Source: an uncultured Prevotella sp.
Lineage (GTDB): Bacteria > Bacteroidota > Bacteroidia > Bacteroidales > Bacteroidaceae
DNA: 7,004 bases
Direction of reading: 5' to 3'
Assembly (NCBI GenBank): GCA_937880835.1
Contig: CALGRN010000096.1
Location: forward strand, 1 to 7,004
The notes below the pieces were generated by a model. The model searched no databases. It was not told where the DNA came from and was given only the letters and a program-made list of their open reading frames with translations. The number at the start of each line of letters is the position of its first letter. Positions within the stretch are counted from its first letter, which is position 1. Both the position numbers and the translations under genes were made by a program. Positions 1 to 5,719 of this stretch are shown piece after piece.

Positions 1-400
1 GGCCGGGGTTCCAGAAATGAGTACCCACGAAACGGTCACGATACTTCAGTTCAGCACTGATCTCGGAGGGGCTCATCACAGAAGTGTTGGTGCAGAAGAT
101 GGTATCGGGACGGCAGCGGGCCTCCAGTTTGGCAAAGGTCTCGCGCTTGATCTTCATGTCCTCGAACACGGCCTCCACCACCAGATCGGCCTTTGCGATC
201 AGTTCACTGTCCAGATCGGTAGTGAACTCGATGCGGCTCAGACGATCCTCCAGTTCGGCCTCGGTGATAACACCCTTGTCCAGAAGCTGGGCGCAGTTCT
301 TGCGGATGCCGCCGAAAACGTCGGTCTGATACAGGTCATAGACTGAGATCTGATATGCCGGGTTGGAGGCAAACACGTAGGCAATGTTTTTGCCCATCCG
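1..400 (-). CDS. 3-hydroxyacyl-CoA dehydrogenase, NAD-binding domain fragment (truncated at both ends)
   Basis: The minus strand reads openly from 400 down to the window edge and gives about 133 residues of the N-terminal domain of the 3-hydroxyacyl-CoA dehydrogenase family, which oxidises 3-hydroxyacyl-CoA to 3-ketoacyl-CoA with NAD+. It starts inside the Rossmann fold at RMGKNIAYVFA, so the first glycines of the GxGxxG loop are missing. It continues with ISVYDL (end of strand 2), VVEAVFEDMKIKRETF (the family's VxEAxxE block), CTNTSVMSPSEIS (the NTS motif) and RFVGTHFWNPG, where the His is the expected catalytic residue. The HFWNP form, as opposed to HFFNP, suggests a subgroup outside classical butyryl-CoA dehydrogenases. 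The ATG at 397-395 is probably not the native start: the homology continues through the Arg before it, and a TAA stop follows immediately upstream at 403-401. The 3' end runs off the window. GC-rich codons set it apart from every other gene here. Confidence 0.85.
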
Positions 401-1006
401 TTAGGTCCTTATTGGTATCTCCACACGCTCATCCTGTGCAGCGTTGTAAGCTATGCCGTGTATCGTCTTCCGTTTCCCGATACCCTTTCTAAGGCTATAC
501 TGCTGATTATTGCATTCTTTTTCTGCTCCGAATATCTGCACATCCTGTCGCTTGCCAATGCGCTTTATTTCGCAGCAGGGGTAATAATACGCCAAAGCGG
601 TGTTGCTTTCGTTTCATTTTTCCGTGCAAACGCTTTCTCGATAGTTCCCATAGTGCTTCTCGCGCTTGATGCTTCCAATCTCGACAAGAGTGCTTTCGGC
701 GGAATAGCGATAGTATATCTTTCTGTCAGTTTTTTCCTTTTCATATATCGTTTCCTGCCCGATATAATACGCTTGCCATCACTTTTCATCGGCAGAAACA
801 CCCTTTTGCTCCTGCTGTTCTCACCTATATTCACGTTCCTTGCAAAGTATTATCAGCCTTATATACTCGGTATCGAGCCTTATGGCATATTGTTCATTCT
901 GCTATCCGTGCTTTTTGTTCTTGCCGGTTGCTTTTCTATCGGTCTGCTGTCGGACGTGTCCGGCATATCGCGTTTTGCTTTCGGAAAGCGTAAGATAATC
1001 TGCTGA
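401..1006 (+). CDS. Acyltransferase 3 family membrane protein, C-terminal part (5' truncated)
   Basis: The reading frame is open from the breakpoint at 401 to a TGA at 1004-1006 and gives 201 residues. It begins with GPYWYLHTLILC, which resembles the middle of integral membrane acyltransferases of the acyltransferase 3 type (O-acetylation of cell-surface sugars). It then shows about six hydrophobic segments, near residues 4-21, 32-50, 78-90, 99-118, 132-148 and 160-183. YFAAGVIIRQ resembles the 'YFxLGxxIR' segment of these proteins, and SPIFTFLAKYYQP followed by LSDVSGISRFAFGKR resembles their usual C-terminal end. Full-length members have about 10 membrane segments and 330-370 residues, so the N-terminal half, including the catalytic His region, is missing. 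A GTG at 458 could be called as a start, but the protein similarity extends upstream of it, so I treat this as a gene cut at 401. The acyl acceptor cannot be told. Confidence 0.7.
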   Translation, partial: LGPYWYLHTLILCSVVSYAVYRLPFPDTLSKAILLIIAFFFCSEYLHILSLANALYFAAGVIIRQSGVAFVSFFRANAFSIVPIVLLALDASNLDKSAFGGIAIVYLSVSFFLFIYRFLPDIIRLPSLFIGRNTLLLLLFSPIFTFLAKYYQPYILGIEPYGILFILLSVLFVLAGCFSIGLLSDVSGISRFAFGKRKIIC

Positions 1007-1042
1007 GCGTGATGATGCAATATGCTTTTTACAGCTAAAATT

Positions 1043-1073
1043 TTTGATTTACGCCCAAATTGTCGTACTTTTG
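1043..1073 (+). promoter_or_regulatory. Bacteroidetes-type promoter for argS
   Basis: A TTTG at 1043-1046 and TACTTTTG at 1066-1073 match both elements of the Bacteroidetes housekeeping sigma consensus (TTTG, then TAnnTTTG), with a 19-base spacer, which is the expected length. Transcription would start near 1079-1081, leaving a leader of about 28 bases before the argS ATG at 1108. This is the best promoter in the window, and it marks the left block boundary for argS. Confidence 0.75.
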
Positions 1074-1107
1074 CAGTTGGTAAATTCAATTATAAAACGA
1101 TATCCGA

Positions 1108-2925
1108 ATGAAAATCGACAACGAAATATGCAGCTCGGTGCTTGCAGCCGTAAAGGAATTGTACGGACAGGAAGTGCTGGAAAAGATGGTACAAATACAG
1201 AAAACGAAACGCGAATTTGAAGGAAACCTGACGCTTGTGGTATTTCCTTTTTTGAAGATATCGCACAAAACACCGGAAGAAACGGCTAATGACATCGGCT
1301 CGTATCTCGAAAACAACTGTAAAGCGATTGCCGGTTTCAATGTTGTCAAAGGGTTTTTAAATCTCACGATAGCAACTTCTGCATGGATAGAATTGCTAAA
1401 CGACATACACGCAGATGAGAACTTCGGAAAGAAAAGAGTAGATACCGACAGCCCGTTGGTAATGATTGAATACTCATCTCCAAACACAAATAAACCTCTT
1501 CACTTAGGTCATGTGCGCAACAACCTGTTGGGTTGGTCGCTCGCAAATATAATGGAAGCCAACGGAAACAAGGTGGTGAAGACCAATATCGTTAACGACA
1601 GGGGCATACATATATGCAAGTCGATGCTTGCATGGCAGAAATGGGGCAACGGCGAGACTCCCGAAACGAGCGGAAAGAAAGGCGACCATCTCATAGGAGA
1701 CTACTATGTGGCGTTCGACAAACATTACAGAGAAGAGTGCAAAGAGCTTTCCGAGAAGTATATTTCGGAGGGAATGGACGCCGAGAGTGCTGAAAAGAAA
1801 GCAAAGGAAAATGCCCCGCTCATCATCGAAGCGCATGACATGCTCGTTAAATGGGAACAAGGCGATAAGGAAGTGCGCAACCTTTGGGAGATGATGAATA
1901 CATGGGTGTATGAAGGTTTCGATGAAACTTACAAGGCATTGGGTGTAAGTTTCGACAAGATATATTACGAATCAGACACTTATCTTGAAGGAAAGAAGAA
2001 GGTAGAAGAAGGACTTGACAAGGGACTTTTCTTCCGAAAGGAAGACAAAAGCGTTTGGGCTGACCTTACAAAAGAAGGCTTGGATGAGAAACTATTGTTG
2101 CGTTCAGACGGTACAAGCGTATATATGACGCAGGACATTGGCACTGCCGACATGCGTTTCAGAGACTTTCCGATAGACAAGATGATATATGTTGTGGGCA
2201 ACGAGCAGAACTATCATTTTCAGGTTCTGTCGATATTGCTCGACCGTTTAGGCTTCAAATGGGGCAAAGAGCTTGTCCATTTCTCTTACGGAATGGTCGA
2301 ACTGCCAAACGGAAAGATGAAAAGTCGCGAGGGAACGGTGGTAGATGCCGATGAACTTATAGCCGAAATGATAGGCGGAGCACGTAAAACCTCTGACGAA
2401 CTGGGCAAGTTCAAGGACATGACCGAAGCAGAGAAAGACGACATTGCACGCATTGTCGGGCTCGGTGCGCTTAAATATTTCATTCTTAAAGTAGATGCTC
2501 GGAAGAACATGTTGTTCAATCCCGAAGAGTCGATCGACTTCAACGGCAATACAGGACCTTTCATTCAATACACCTATGCACGCATACGCAGCATCTTGCG
2601 TAAGGCTTCCAACGAAGGAATCGTAATACTCGGAAAGCTCGAAGGTAATGCTCCCATAAACGAAAAGGAAATAGCTTTGGTTCAGAAGATGAACGATTTT
2701 GAGACGGCTGTTGCCGAAGCGGGAAGCAATTATAATCCGAGCGGAATAGCCAACTATTGCTATGAGCTTACGAAAGAGTTCAATCAGTTCTATCACGATT
2801 ACAGTATTCTGCACGAAGAGGATGATGCAAAGAAAGCCGTAAGATTGGTTATTGCTGCAAATGTGGCTAAGATAATAAGAAGCGGAATGGCTTTGCTCGG
2901 CATAGAAGTGCCTGAAAGAATGTAG
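1108..2925 (+). CDS. argS: Arginyl-tRNA synthetase
   Basis: This 605-residue protein is a class I aminoacyl-tRNA synthetase that charges tRNA-Arg with arginine in the cytoplasm, using ATP. Residues 1-105 correspond to the N-terminal additional domain that contacts the tRNA elbow. The catalytic core follows: SSPNTNKPLHLGHVRNN around 123-139 holds the HIGH-type motif (HLGH, 132-135), and VNDRG at 162-166 is typical of ArgRS. KMKSREG at 403-409 stands where other class I enzymes have KMSKS; this weakened form is normal for ArgRS. The C-terminal helical anticodon-binding (DALR) domain begins around GNTGPFIQYTYARIRSIL (480-497) and ends in the usual GMALLGIEVPERM. The length is close to the family norm, with no frameshift or missing motif. 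The ATG at 1108 is chosen because it gives a natural N-terminus and lies about 28 bases after the predicted transcription start. No Shine-Dalgarno site is seen, as is usual in this phylum. Confidence 0.97.
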   Translation: MKIDNEICSSVLAAVKELYGQEVLEKMVQIQKTKREFEGNLTLVVFPFLKISHKTPEETANDIGSYLENNCKAIAGFNVVKGFLNLTIATSAWIELLNDIHADENFGKKRVDTDSPLVMIEYSSPNTNKPLHLGHVRNNLLGWSLANIMEANGNKVVKTNIVNDRGIHICKSMLAWQKWGNGETPETSGKKGDHLIGDYYVAFDKHYREECKELSEKYISEGMDAESAEKKAKENAPLIIEAHDMLVKWEQGDKEVRNLWEMMNTWVYEGFDETYKALGVSFDKIYYESDTYLEGKKKVEEGLDKGLFFRKEDKSVWADLTKEGLDEKLLLRSDGTSVYMTQDIGTADMRFRDFPIDKMIYVVGNEQNYHFQVLSILLDRLGFKWGKELVHFSYGMVELPNGKMKSREGTVVDADELIAEMIGGARKTSDELGKFKDMTEAEKDDIARIVGLGALKYFILKVDARKNMLFNPEESIDFNGNTGPFIQYTYARIRSILRKASNEGIVILGKLEGNAPINEKEIALVQKMNDFETAVAEAGSNYNPSGIANYCYELTKEFNQFYHDYSILHEEDDAKKAVRLVIAANVAKIIRSGMALLGIEVPERM

Positions 2926-2963
2926 CATTTGGTTATAATATTGATATATATAATGTGTTTCCG

Positions 2964-3440
2964 ATGCGCGACAATGCTTTGATCAATCCGCCCGACTACC
3001 GAAACGATACAGTGTTGCCTTTGCCGATAGAAGTCAATGCCGATGCTTGGGCGGTGGACGCAGCATGTTCCGGCAATCCGGGACCAATGGAATATCAATG
3101 CATAGATTTGCAAACGGGAGCGTTAGTTTTCCGTTTCGGACCTGTTCACGGCACAAACAACATAGGTGAATTTCTTGCTATCGTGCACGCGTTGGCACTC
3201 ATCGAGAAAGACGGAGTAAAGCAAAAGTCCATTTACAGCGACAGTTATAACGCGATATTGTGGGTAAGGAAAAAGAAATGTAAAACCACATTGAAACGCA
3301 ATGATAAAACCGAAAAGCTCTATCAGATTATAGAACGTGCGGAGAAATGGTTGCAGACCCACAACGTAAGCACACCAATCATAAAATGGGAAACAGACAG
3401 GTGGGGCGAGATACCTGCCGACTTTGGCAGAAAGAAATAG
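2964..3440 (+). CDS. Ribonuclease H, type 1 (Bacteroidetes variant)
   Basis: This is a 158-residue RNase H fold protein that should cut the RNA strand of RNA/DNA hybrids, such as R-loops and primers. The four acidic residues of a type 1 enzyme can be placed: D32 in VDAACSGNPGP (usually TDGACSGNPGP), E69 in NNIGEFLAI, D93 in YSDSYNAI and D153 in IPADFGRK. Their spacing (37, 24 and 60 residues) is close to the E. coli enzyme (38, 22, 64). It differs from E. coli in lacking a His about ten residues before the last Asp; KWETDRWGE fills that loop. It also has about 25 extra N-terminal residues with a NPPDYRNDTVLPLP segment. The ATG at 2964 is preferred; a GTG at 2955 in frame would add three residues. 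It follows argS by 38 bases in the same direction and may be co-transcribed. Membership of the RNase H fold is confident, and the exact substrate less so. Confidence 0.85.
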   Translation: MRDNALINPPDYRNDTVLPLPIEVNADAWAVDAACSGNPGPMEYQCIDLQTGALVFRFGPVHGTNNIGEFLAIVHALALIEKDGVKQKSIYSDSYNAILWVRKKKCKTTLKRNDKTEKLYQIIERAEKWLQTHNVSTPIIKWETDRWGEIPADFGRKK

Positions 3441-3527
3441 TTTGACGGTTGCTGTTTTCTTATTTCATTAAAGCAAACGGAAACATTCTCGCGCATACAA
3501 TCATATACAATAAAACATCAAAAAGAC

Positions 3528-3860
3528 ATGGCTTCAAATCCCGATTTAGTGCAATACATAGCCGAACAGGCTGCCGGTGCAGGAGAAATAACGTTCCGCA
3601 AGATGTTCGGAGATTACGGAATATATTGCAACGGCAAGATTTTCGGACTTATATGTGATGACTGTCTGTATGTGAAAATTACGGAAGCAGGGCGAAAGGT
3701 GATAAAATCGGAGATGTTGAGAAAACCGTACGAAGGGGCAAAAGACTATTTCTTCGTGCCTGACATTGACGATCGCGATTACCTTTCAACGCTTGTCAAA
3801 GAGACGTTTAAGGAACTTCCGGAAGCTAAACCTAAGCGTAAGAAAGCGCCGAAACAATAA
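3528..3860 (+). CDS. TfoX/Sxy N-terminal domain protein
   Basis: This 110-residue protein consists of one TfoX N-terminal type domain. The diagnostic stretch is RKMFGDYGIYCNGKIFGL followed by ICDDCLYVKI (about residues 24-51), then a helix-rich region with PYEGAKDYFFVPDID and LSTLVKETFKELP. It ends in a basic tail, KPKRKKAPKQ, that could bind nucleic acid or may simply be disordered. In gamma-proteobacteria TfoX/Sxy proteins co-activate competence genes with CRP and usually carry a second C-terminal domain, which is absent here. Stand-alone N-terminal domains are widespread in bacteria and their role is not settled, so competence should not be assumed. The ATG at 3528 is the natural start, after an 87-base gap behind the RNase H gene. 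I find no good promoter in that gap, which leaves read-through from argS possible. Confidence 0.85.
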   Translation: MASNPDLVQYIAEQAAGAGEITFRKMFGDYGIYCNGKIFGLICDDCLYVKITEAGRKVIKSEMLRKPYEGAKDYFFVPDIDDRDYLSTLVKETFKELPEAKPKRKKAPKQ

Positions 3861-3873
3861 TGCTGACGGCGCA

Positions 3874-3890
3874 TGTTACGGAAAGTAACA
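3874..3890. other. Small hairpin after the TfoX-like gene
   Basis: TGTTAC (3874-3879) and GTAACA (3885-3890) are perfectly complementary around a GGAAA loop, 14 bases after the stop codon. It could protect or end the upstream transcript, but no T-run follows, so I do not call it a rho-independent terminator. Confidence 0.35.
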
Positions 3891-3937
3891 CACAAATCAT
3901 AAGAAATTGTTTTATAAGTATTTTGTTGTTGCGTTGC

Positions 3938-4025
3938 GAAAGTTATTGTTTCGCAACATAAAAGCTATTGTTTTACAGCGCGAAAGTTATCCTTTTGCAC
4001 GCTGAAAGTTATCCTTTTGAAATGC
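3938..4025. repeat. Four tandem 22-base repeats, each with a hairpin core
   Basis: Units begin at 3938, 3960, 3982 and 4004, an exact 22-base period. Units 3 and 4 share GAAAGTTATCCTTTTG; unit 1 has GAAAGTTATTGTTTCG and unit 2 AAAAGCTATTGTTTTA. Each unit has a 7-base centre (GTTATTG, GCTATTG, GTTATCC, GTTATCC) flanked by complementary arms. Unit 1 pairs GTTGCGAAA (3933-3941) with TTTCGCAAC (3949-3957). Unit 2 pairs TAAAA (3959-3963) with TTTTA (3971-3975). Unit 3 pairs GCGAAA (3980-3985) with TTTTGC (3993-3998), using one G-T pair. Unit 4 pairs weakly. There are no unique spacers, so this is not a CRISPR array. The pattern resembles REP-like dispersed intergenic repeats; no function is known to me. 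Confidence 0.7.
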
Positions 4026-4297
4026 AGTTTGCAACGTCTTGATTTTCAACGTTATAAATATTGAGTCTTCGGAGTGTTGACAATGTACTCTGACAAACCA
4101 CAAGCGAGGAAATGCTTTTATATGAAATATGCCGTTGTCTTCACGTAAATTCATAAAAATAATATCATATACACGATACACGTCGCATTTTATTAACAAC
4201 ATATTTTAATGTATTTTAAAGATTATTATATGACAGAATAAATGTTAAATTAGTGCTAAAAACACGTTGGTTATGCGCTTTTTTACAATATTCTGTA

Positions 4298-4305
4298 TAT
4301 ATTTG
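4298..4305 (+). promoter_or_regulatory. Promoter -7 element for the thioredoxin-transporter cluster
   Basis: TATATTTG matches the Bacteroidetes -7 consensus TAnnTTTG exactly and lies 25 bases before the thioredoxin ATG, so transcription would start near 4311-4313 and leave a leader of about 20 bases. The expected TTTG at -33 is not present; only a T-run (4279-4284) lies in about the right place. The promoter may therefore be weak or need an activator. Confidence 0.5.
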
Positions 4306-4330
4306 CGCGGTTATATAAAATGATAATGAA

Positions 4331-4900
4331 ATGAAAAGATTATTTTTCTTTGCGGTGATGCTTTTGAGTTATATCGCAAATATATCCGCACAAGACCTTG
4401 ATGCAAAGTATGCCACCGACCTTTTGAAACCCGGCAGCGAAGCACCGGCATTCAAATTGAAGGGCAACACAGGCTATGAGTTCTCTTTGGATGATGTGCG
4501 CGGCTATTATGTAGTTTTGGATTTCTGGGCTTCTTGGTGTCCCGATTGCCGCAAGGATATACCTGCTGTTAAATCACTGTATGAAAAATACGAGGCGAAA
4601 GGCGTTAAGTTTGTCGGCGTTTCGTTTGACAATGATGCACAGGCGTGGAACAACTGCATAGCCAAAAACGAAATGACGTGGACACAAGTGAGCGAGTTGA
4701 AACGCATGAAAGAGTCGGACGTGGCAAAGAAATACAGAGTAAACTGGATTCCTACGTTATATCTTATAACGCCCGACGGCAAGATAGACATGGCAACAGT
4801 AGAGATAACCAAACTTGAAAAGCGTCTCTCCGAAATATATTCTCAGGCGTCGGCAGCTCCCGCAAAATACAATAAAGTGGTCTGCAAGTGCATTCTCTGA
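4331..4900 (+). CDS. Secreted TlpA/ResA-like thiol-disulfide oxidoreductase
   Basis: This 189-residue protein has a signal peptide (MKRLFFFAVMLLSYIANISA, cut likely after residue 20 before QDLD) with no lipobox Cys, so it should be a soluble periplasmic protein. The mature part is a thioredoxin-fold domain of the AhpC/TSA-redoxin type: KPGSEAPAFKLKGNTG at about 33-48, the active site WASWCPDC (C70 and C73), VGVSFDND after the second long helix, and WIPTLYLI with the cis-Pro at P141, followed by TPDGKI. Such proteins reduce or exchange disulfides in envelope proteins, often as partners of cytochrome maturation or stress defence; the client cannot be read here. C109 and a C-terminal CKC (C185, C187) are additional and not typical of the family. 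The ABC ATPase gene starts only 24 bases after the stop, which suggests an operon. Confidence 0.9.
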   Translation: MKRLFFFAVMLLSYIANISAQDLDAKYATDLLKPGSEAPAFKLKGNTGYEFSLDDVRGYYVVLDFWASWCPDCRKDIPAVKSLYEKYEAKGVKFVGVSFDNDAQAWNNCIAKNEMTWTQVSELKRMKESDVAKKYRVNWIPTLYLITPDGKIDMATVEITKLEKRLSEIYSQASAAPAKYNKVVCKCIL

Positions 4901-4924
4901 CGCAGACATAAACCCTAATATGCG

Positions 4925-5644
4925 ATGATTCATCTCAAAGACATAAACAAAACTTATTTCGGTGCGCAGCCTTTGCACGTGCTGAAAGGTATAAACCTCG
5001 ACATAGAAGAGGGCGAATTCGTTTCTATAATGGGAGCATCGGGTTCGGGTAAGTCAACATTGCTCAACATCTTGGGCATCCTTGATAATTACGACAGCGG
5101 AGAATATATGCTCGCAGGCACTCTGATAAAAAATCTAAGCGAAACGAAAGCTGCCGAATATCGCAACAGGATGATAGGTTTCATATTTCAATCGTTCAAT
5201 CTTATCGGGTTCAAAACCGCAGTAGAGAACGTTGAACTGCCGCTTTTCTATCAGGGAGTGAACCGCCGTCGTCGCCACAAAATGGCAATGGAGTATCTCG
5301 AAAAGCTCGGTCTTGACAAGTGGGCGGAGCATTATCCCAACGAAATGAGCGGCGGACAGAAGCAAAGAGTGGCAATAGCGAGAGCCTTGATAACAAGCCC
5401 TAGTATAATACTTGCAGACGAACCGACCGGCGCACTCGACTCTAAGACGAGCGTAGAGGTGATGCAGCTGCTCAAAAGTCTTAACAAGGAGGAAGGCATG
5501 ACGATAGTTGTGGTGACGCACGAAAGCGGAGTTGCAAACGAAACAGATAAGATAGTGCATATAAAAGACGGTCTCATAGGCAGGATAGAAGATAATTCTG
5601 AACATATCGCAAGCCCGTTCGGAATAAACGGAATAATGAAATAG
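4925..5644 (+). CDS. ABC transporter ATP-binding protein, MacB/LolD type
   Basis: The 239-residue protein is the cytoplasmic ATPase of a MacB/LolD-family ABC system. All nucleotide-binding motifs are intact: Walker A GASGSGKST (37-45), Q-loop Q89 in FIFQSFNLI, signature MSGGQKQR (141-148; Met where Leu is usual), Walker B IILADE (161-166), D-loop ALDS and H-loop His199 in VVVTHE. The IFQSFNLI and DEPTGALDS wording is characteristic of this family, which uses ATP for mechanotransmission through a permease and not for classical solute transport. Known members export macrolides or peptides, move lipoproteins, or control cell-wall hydrolases. The permease encoded next is its obvious partner. The C-terminal extension after residue 220 is short and unremarkable. 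The ATG at 4925 gives the normal N-terminus (MIHLKDINKTYF). Confidence 0.95.
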   Translation: MIHLKDINKTYFGAQPLHVLKGINLDIEEGEFVSIMGASGSGKSTLLNILGILDNYDSGEYMLAGTLIKNLSETKAAEYRNRMIGFIFQSFNLIGFKTAVENVELPLFYQGVNRRRRHKMAMEYLEKLGLDKWAEHYPNEMSGGQKQRVAIARALITSPSIILADEPTGALDSKTSVEVMQLLKSLNKEEGMTIVVVTHESGVANETDKIVHIKDGLIGRIEDNSEHIASPFGINGIMK

Positions 5645-5650
5645 AAAAGA

Positions 5651-5666
5651 CGTTTCCGATGAAACG
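5651..5666 (+). other. Intercistronic hairpin behind the ATPase gene
   Basis: CGTTTC (5651-5656) and GAAACG (5661-5666) pair perfectly around a CGAT loop, seven bases after the ATPase stop codon. No T-run follows it directly. It lies just upstream of a second hairpin with a T-run (5672-5703) and may act with it on mRNA stability or read-through. Confidence 0.4.
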
Positions 5667-5671
5667 AACGA

Positions 5672-5703
5672 AATGCAAGCCACGAACCGTTGCATTATTT
5701 TTT
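5672..5703 (+). terminator. Terminator-like hairpin with T-run between ATPase and permease genes
   Basis: AATGCAA (5672-5678) and TTGCATT (5690-5696) are perfect complements around an 11-base loop, followed by an A and six T residues (5698-5703). This has the shape of a weak rho-independent terminator or attenuator. The stem has only two G-C pairs and the loop is long, so it would be leaky at most. The permease ATG comes 17 bases after the T-run. Confidence 0.35.
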
Positions 5704-5719
5704 AAACAAAAGACAACAG

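Larger units (their letters stand above)
3861..4330. other. 470-base AT-rich intergenic region
   Basis: No supported gene lies here. From left to right it holds a small hairpin (3874-3890), four 22-base tandem repeats (3938-4025), a stretch of about 250 bases rich in A and T with no clear structure beyond a doubled ATACACG at 4169-4182, and a promoter -7 element at 4298-4305. A minus-strand frame of 71 codons (3987-4202) ends inside the repeats and has no recognisable protein character. The region separates the argS cluster from the thioredoxin-transporter cluster. Confidence 0.8.

Noticed and set aside
17..346. Plus-strand frame of 109 codons in the left block
   Set aside because: The minus strand there encodes a clear 3-hydroxyacyl-CoA dehydrogenase domain; this frame is its antisense shadow in GC-rich DNA.
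2248..2928. Long minus-strand frame (226 codons) opposite argS
   Set aside because: It lies wholly antisense to a clear synthetase gene and its protein shows no recognisable domain; it is a by-product of argS codon use.
2928..2958. Possible promoter for the RNase H gene (TTTG at 2928, TA at 2951)
   Set aside because: The -33 element and spacing fit, but the -7 reads TAATGTGT and does not match TAnnTTTG; in AT-rich DNA this is weak.
3938..4025. Possible CRISPR array
   Set aside because: The repeats are head to tail with no unique spacers, are imperfect, and no cas gene is present.
4077..4082. TTGACA resembling a sigma-70 -35 box
   Set aside because: Bacteroidetes housekeeping sigma does not use this box, and no matching -10 is positioned to serve a gene.
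4169..4182. ATACACG repeated twice in tandem
   Set aside because: Two copies of a 7-mer in AT-rich DNA are easily due to chance, and no dyad or promoter context supports an operator.
3987..4202. Minus-strand frame of 71 codons in the intergenic region
   Set aside because: Its end is made from the 22-base repeats, it has no domain character and no promoter is seen for it.
5135..5695. Minus-strand frame (186 codons) opposite the ATPase
   Set aside because: Antisense to intact Walker and signature motifs; no independent support.
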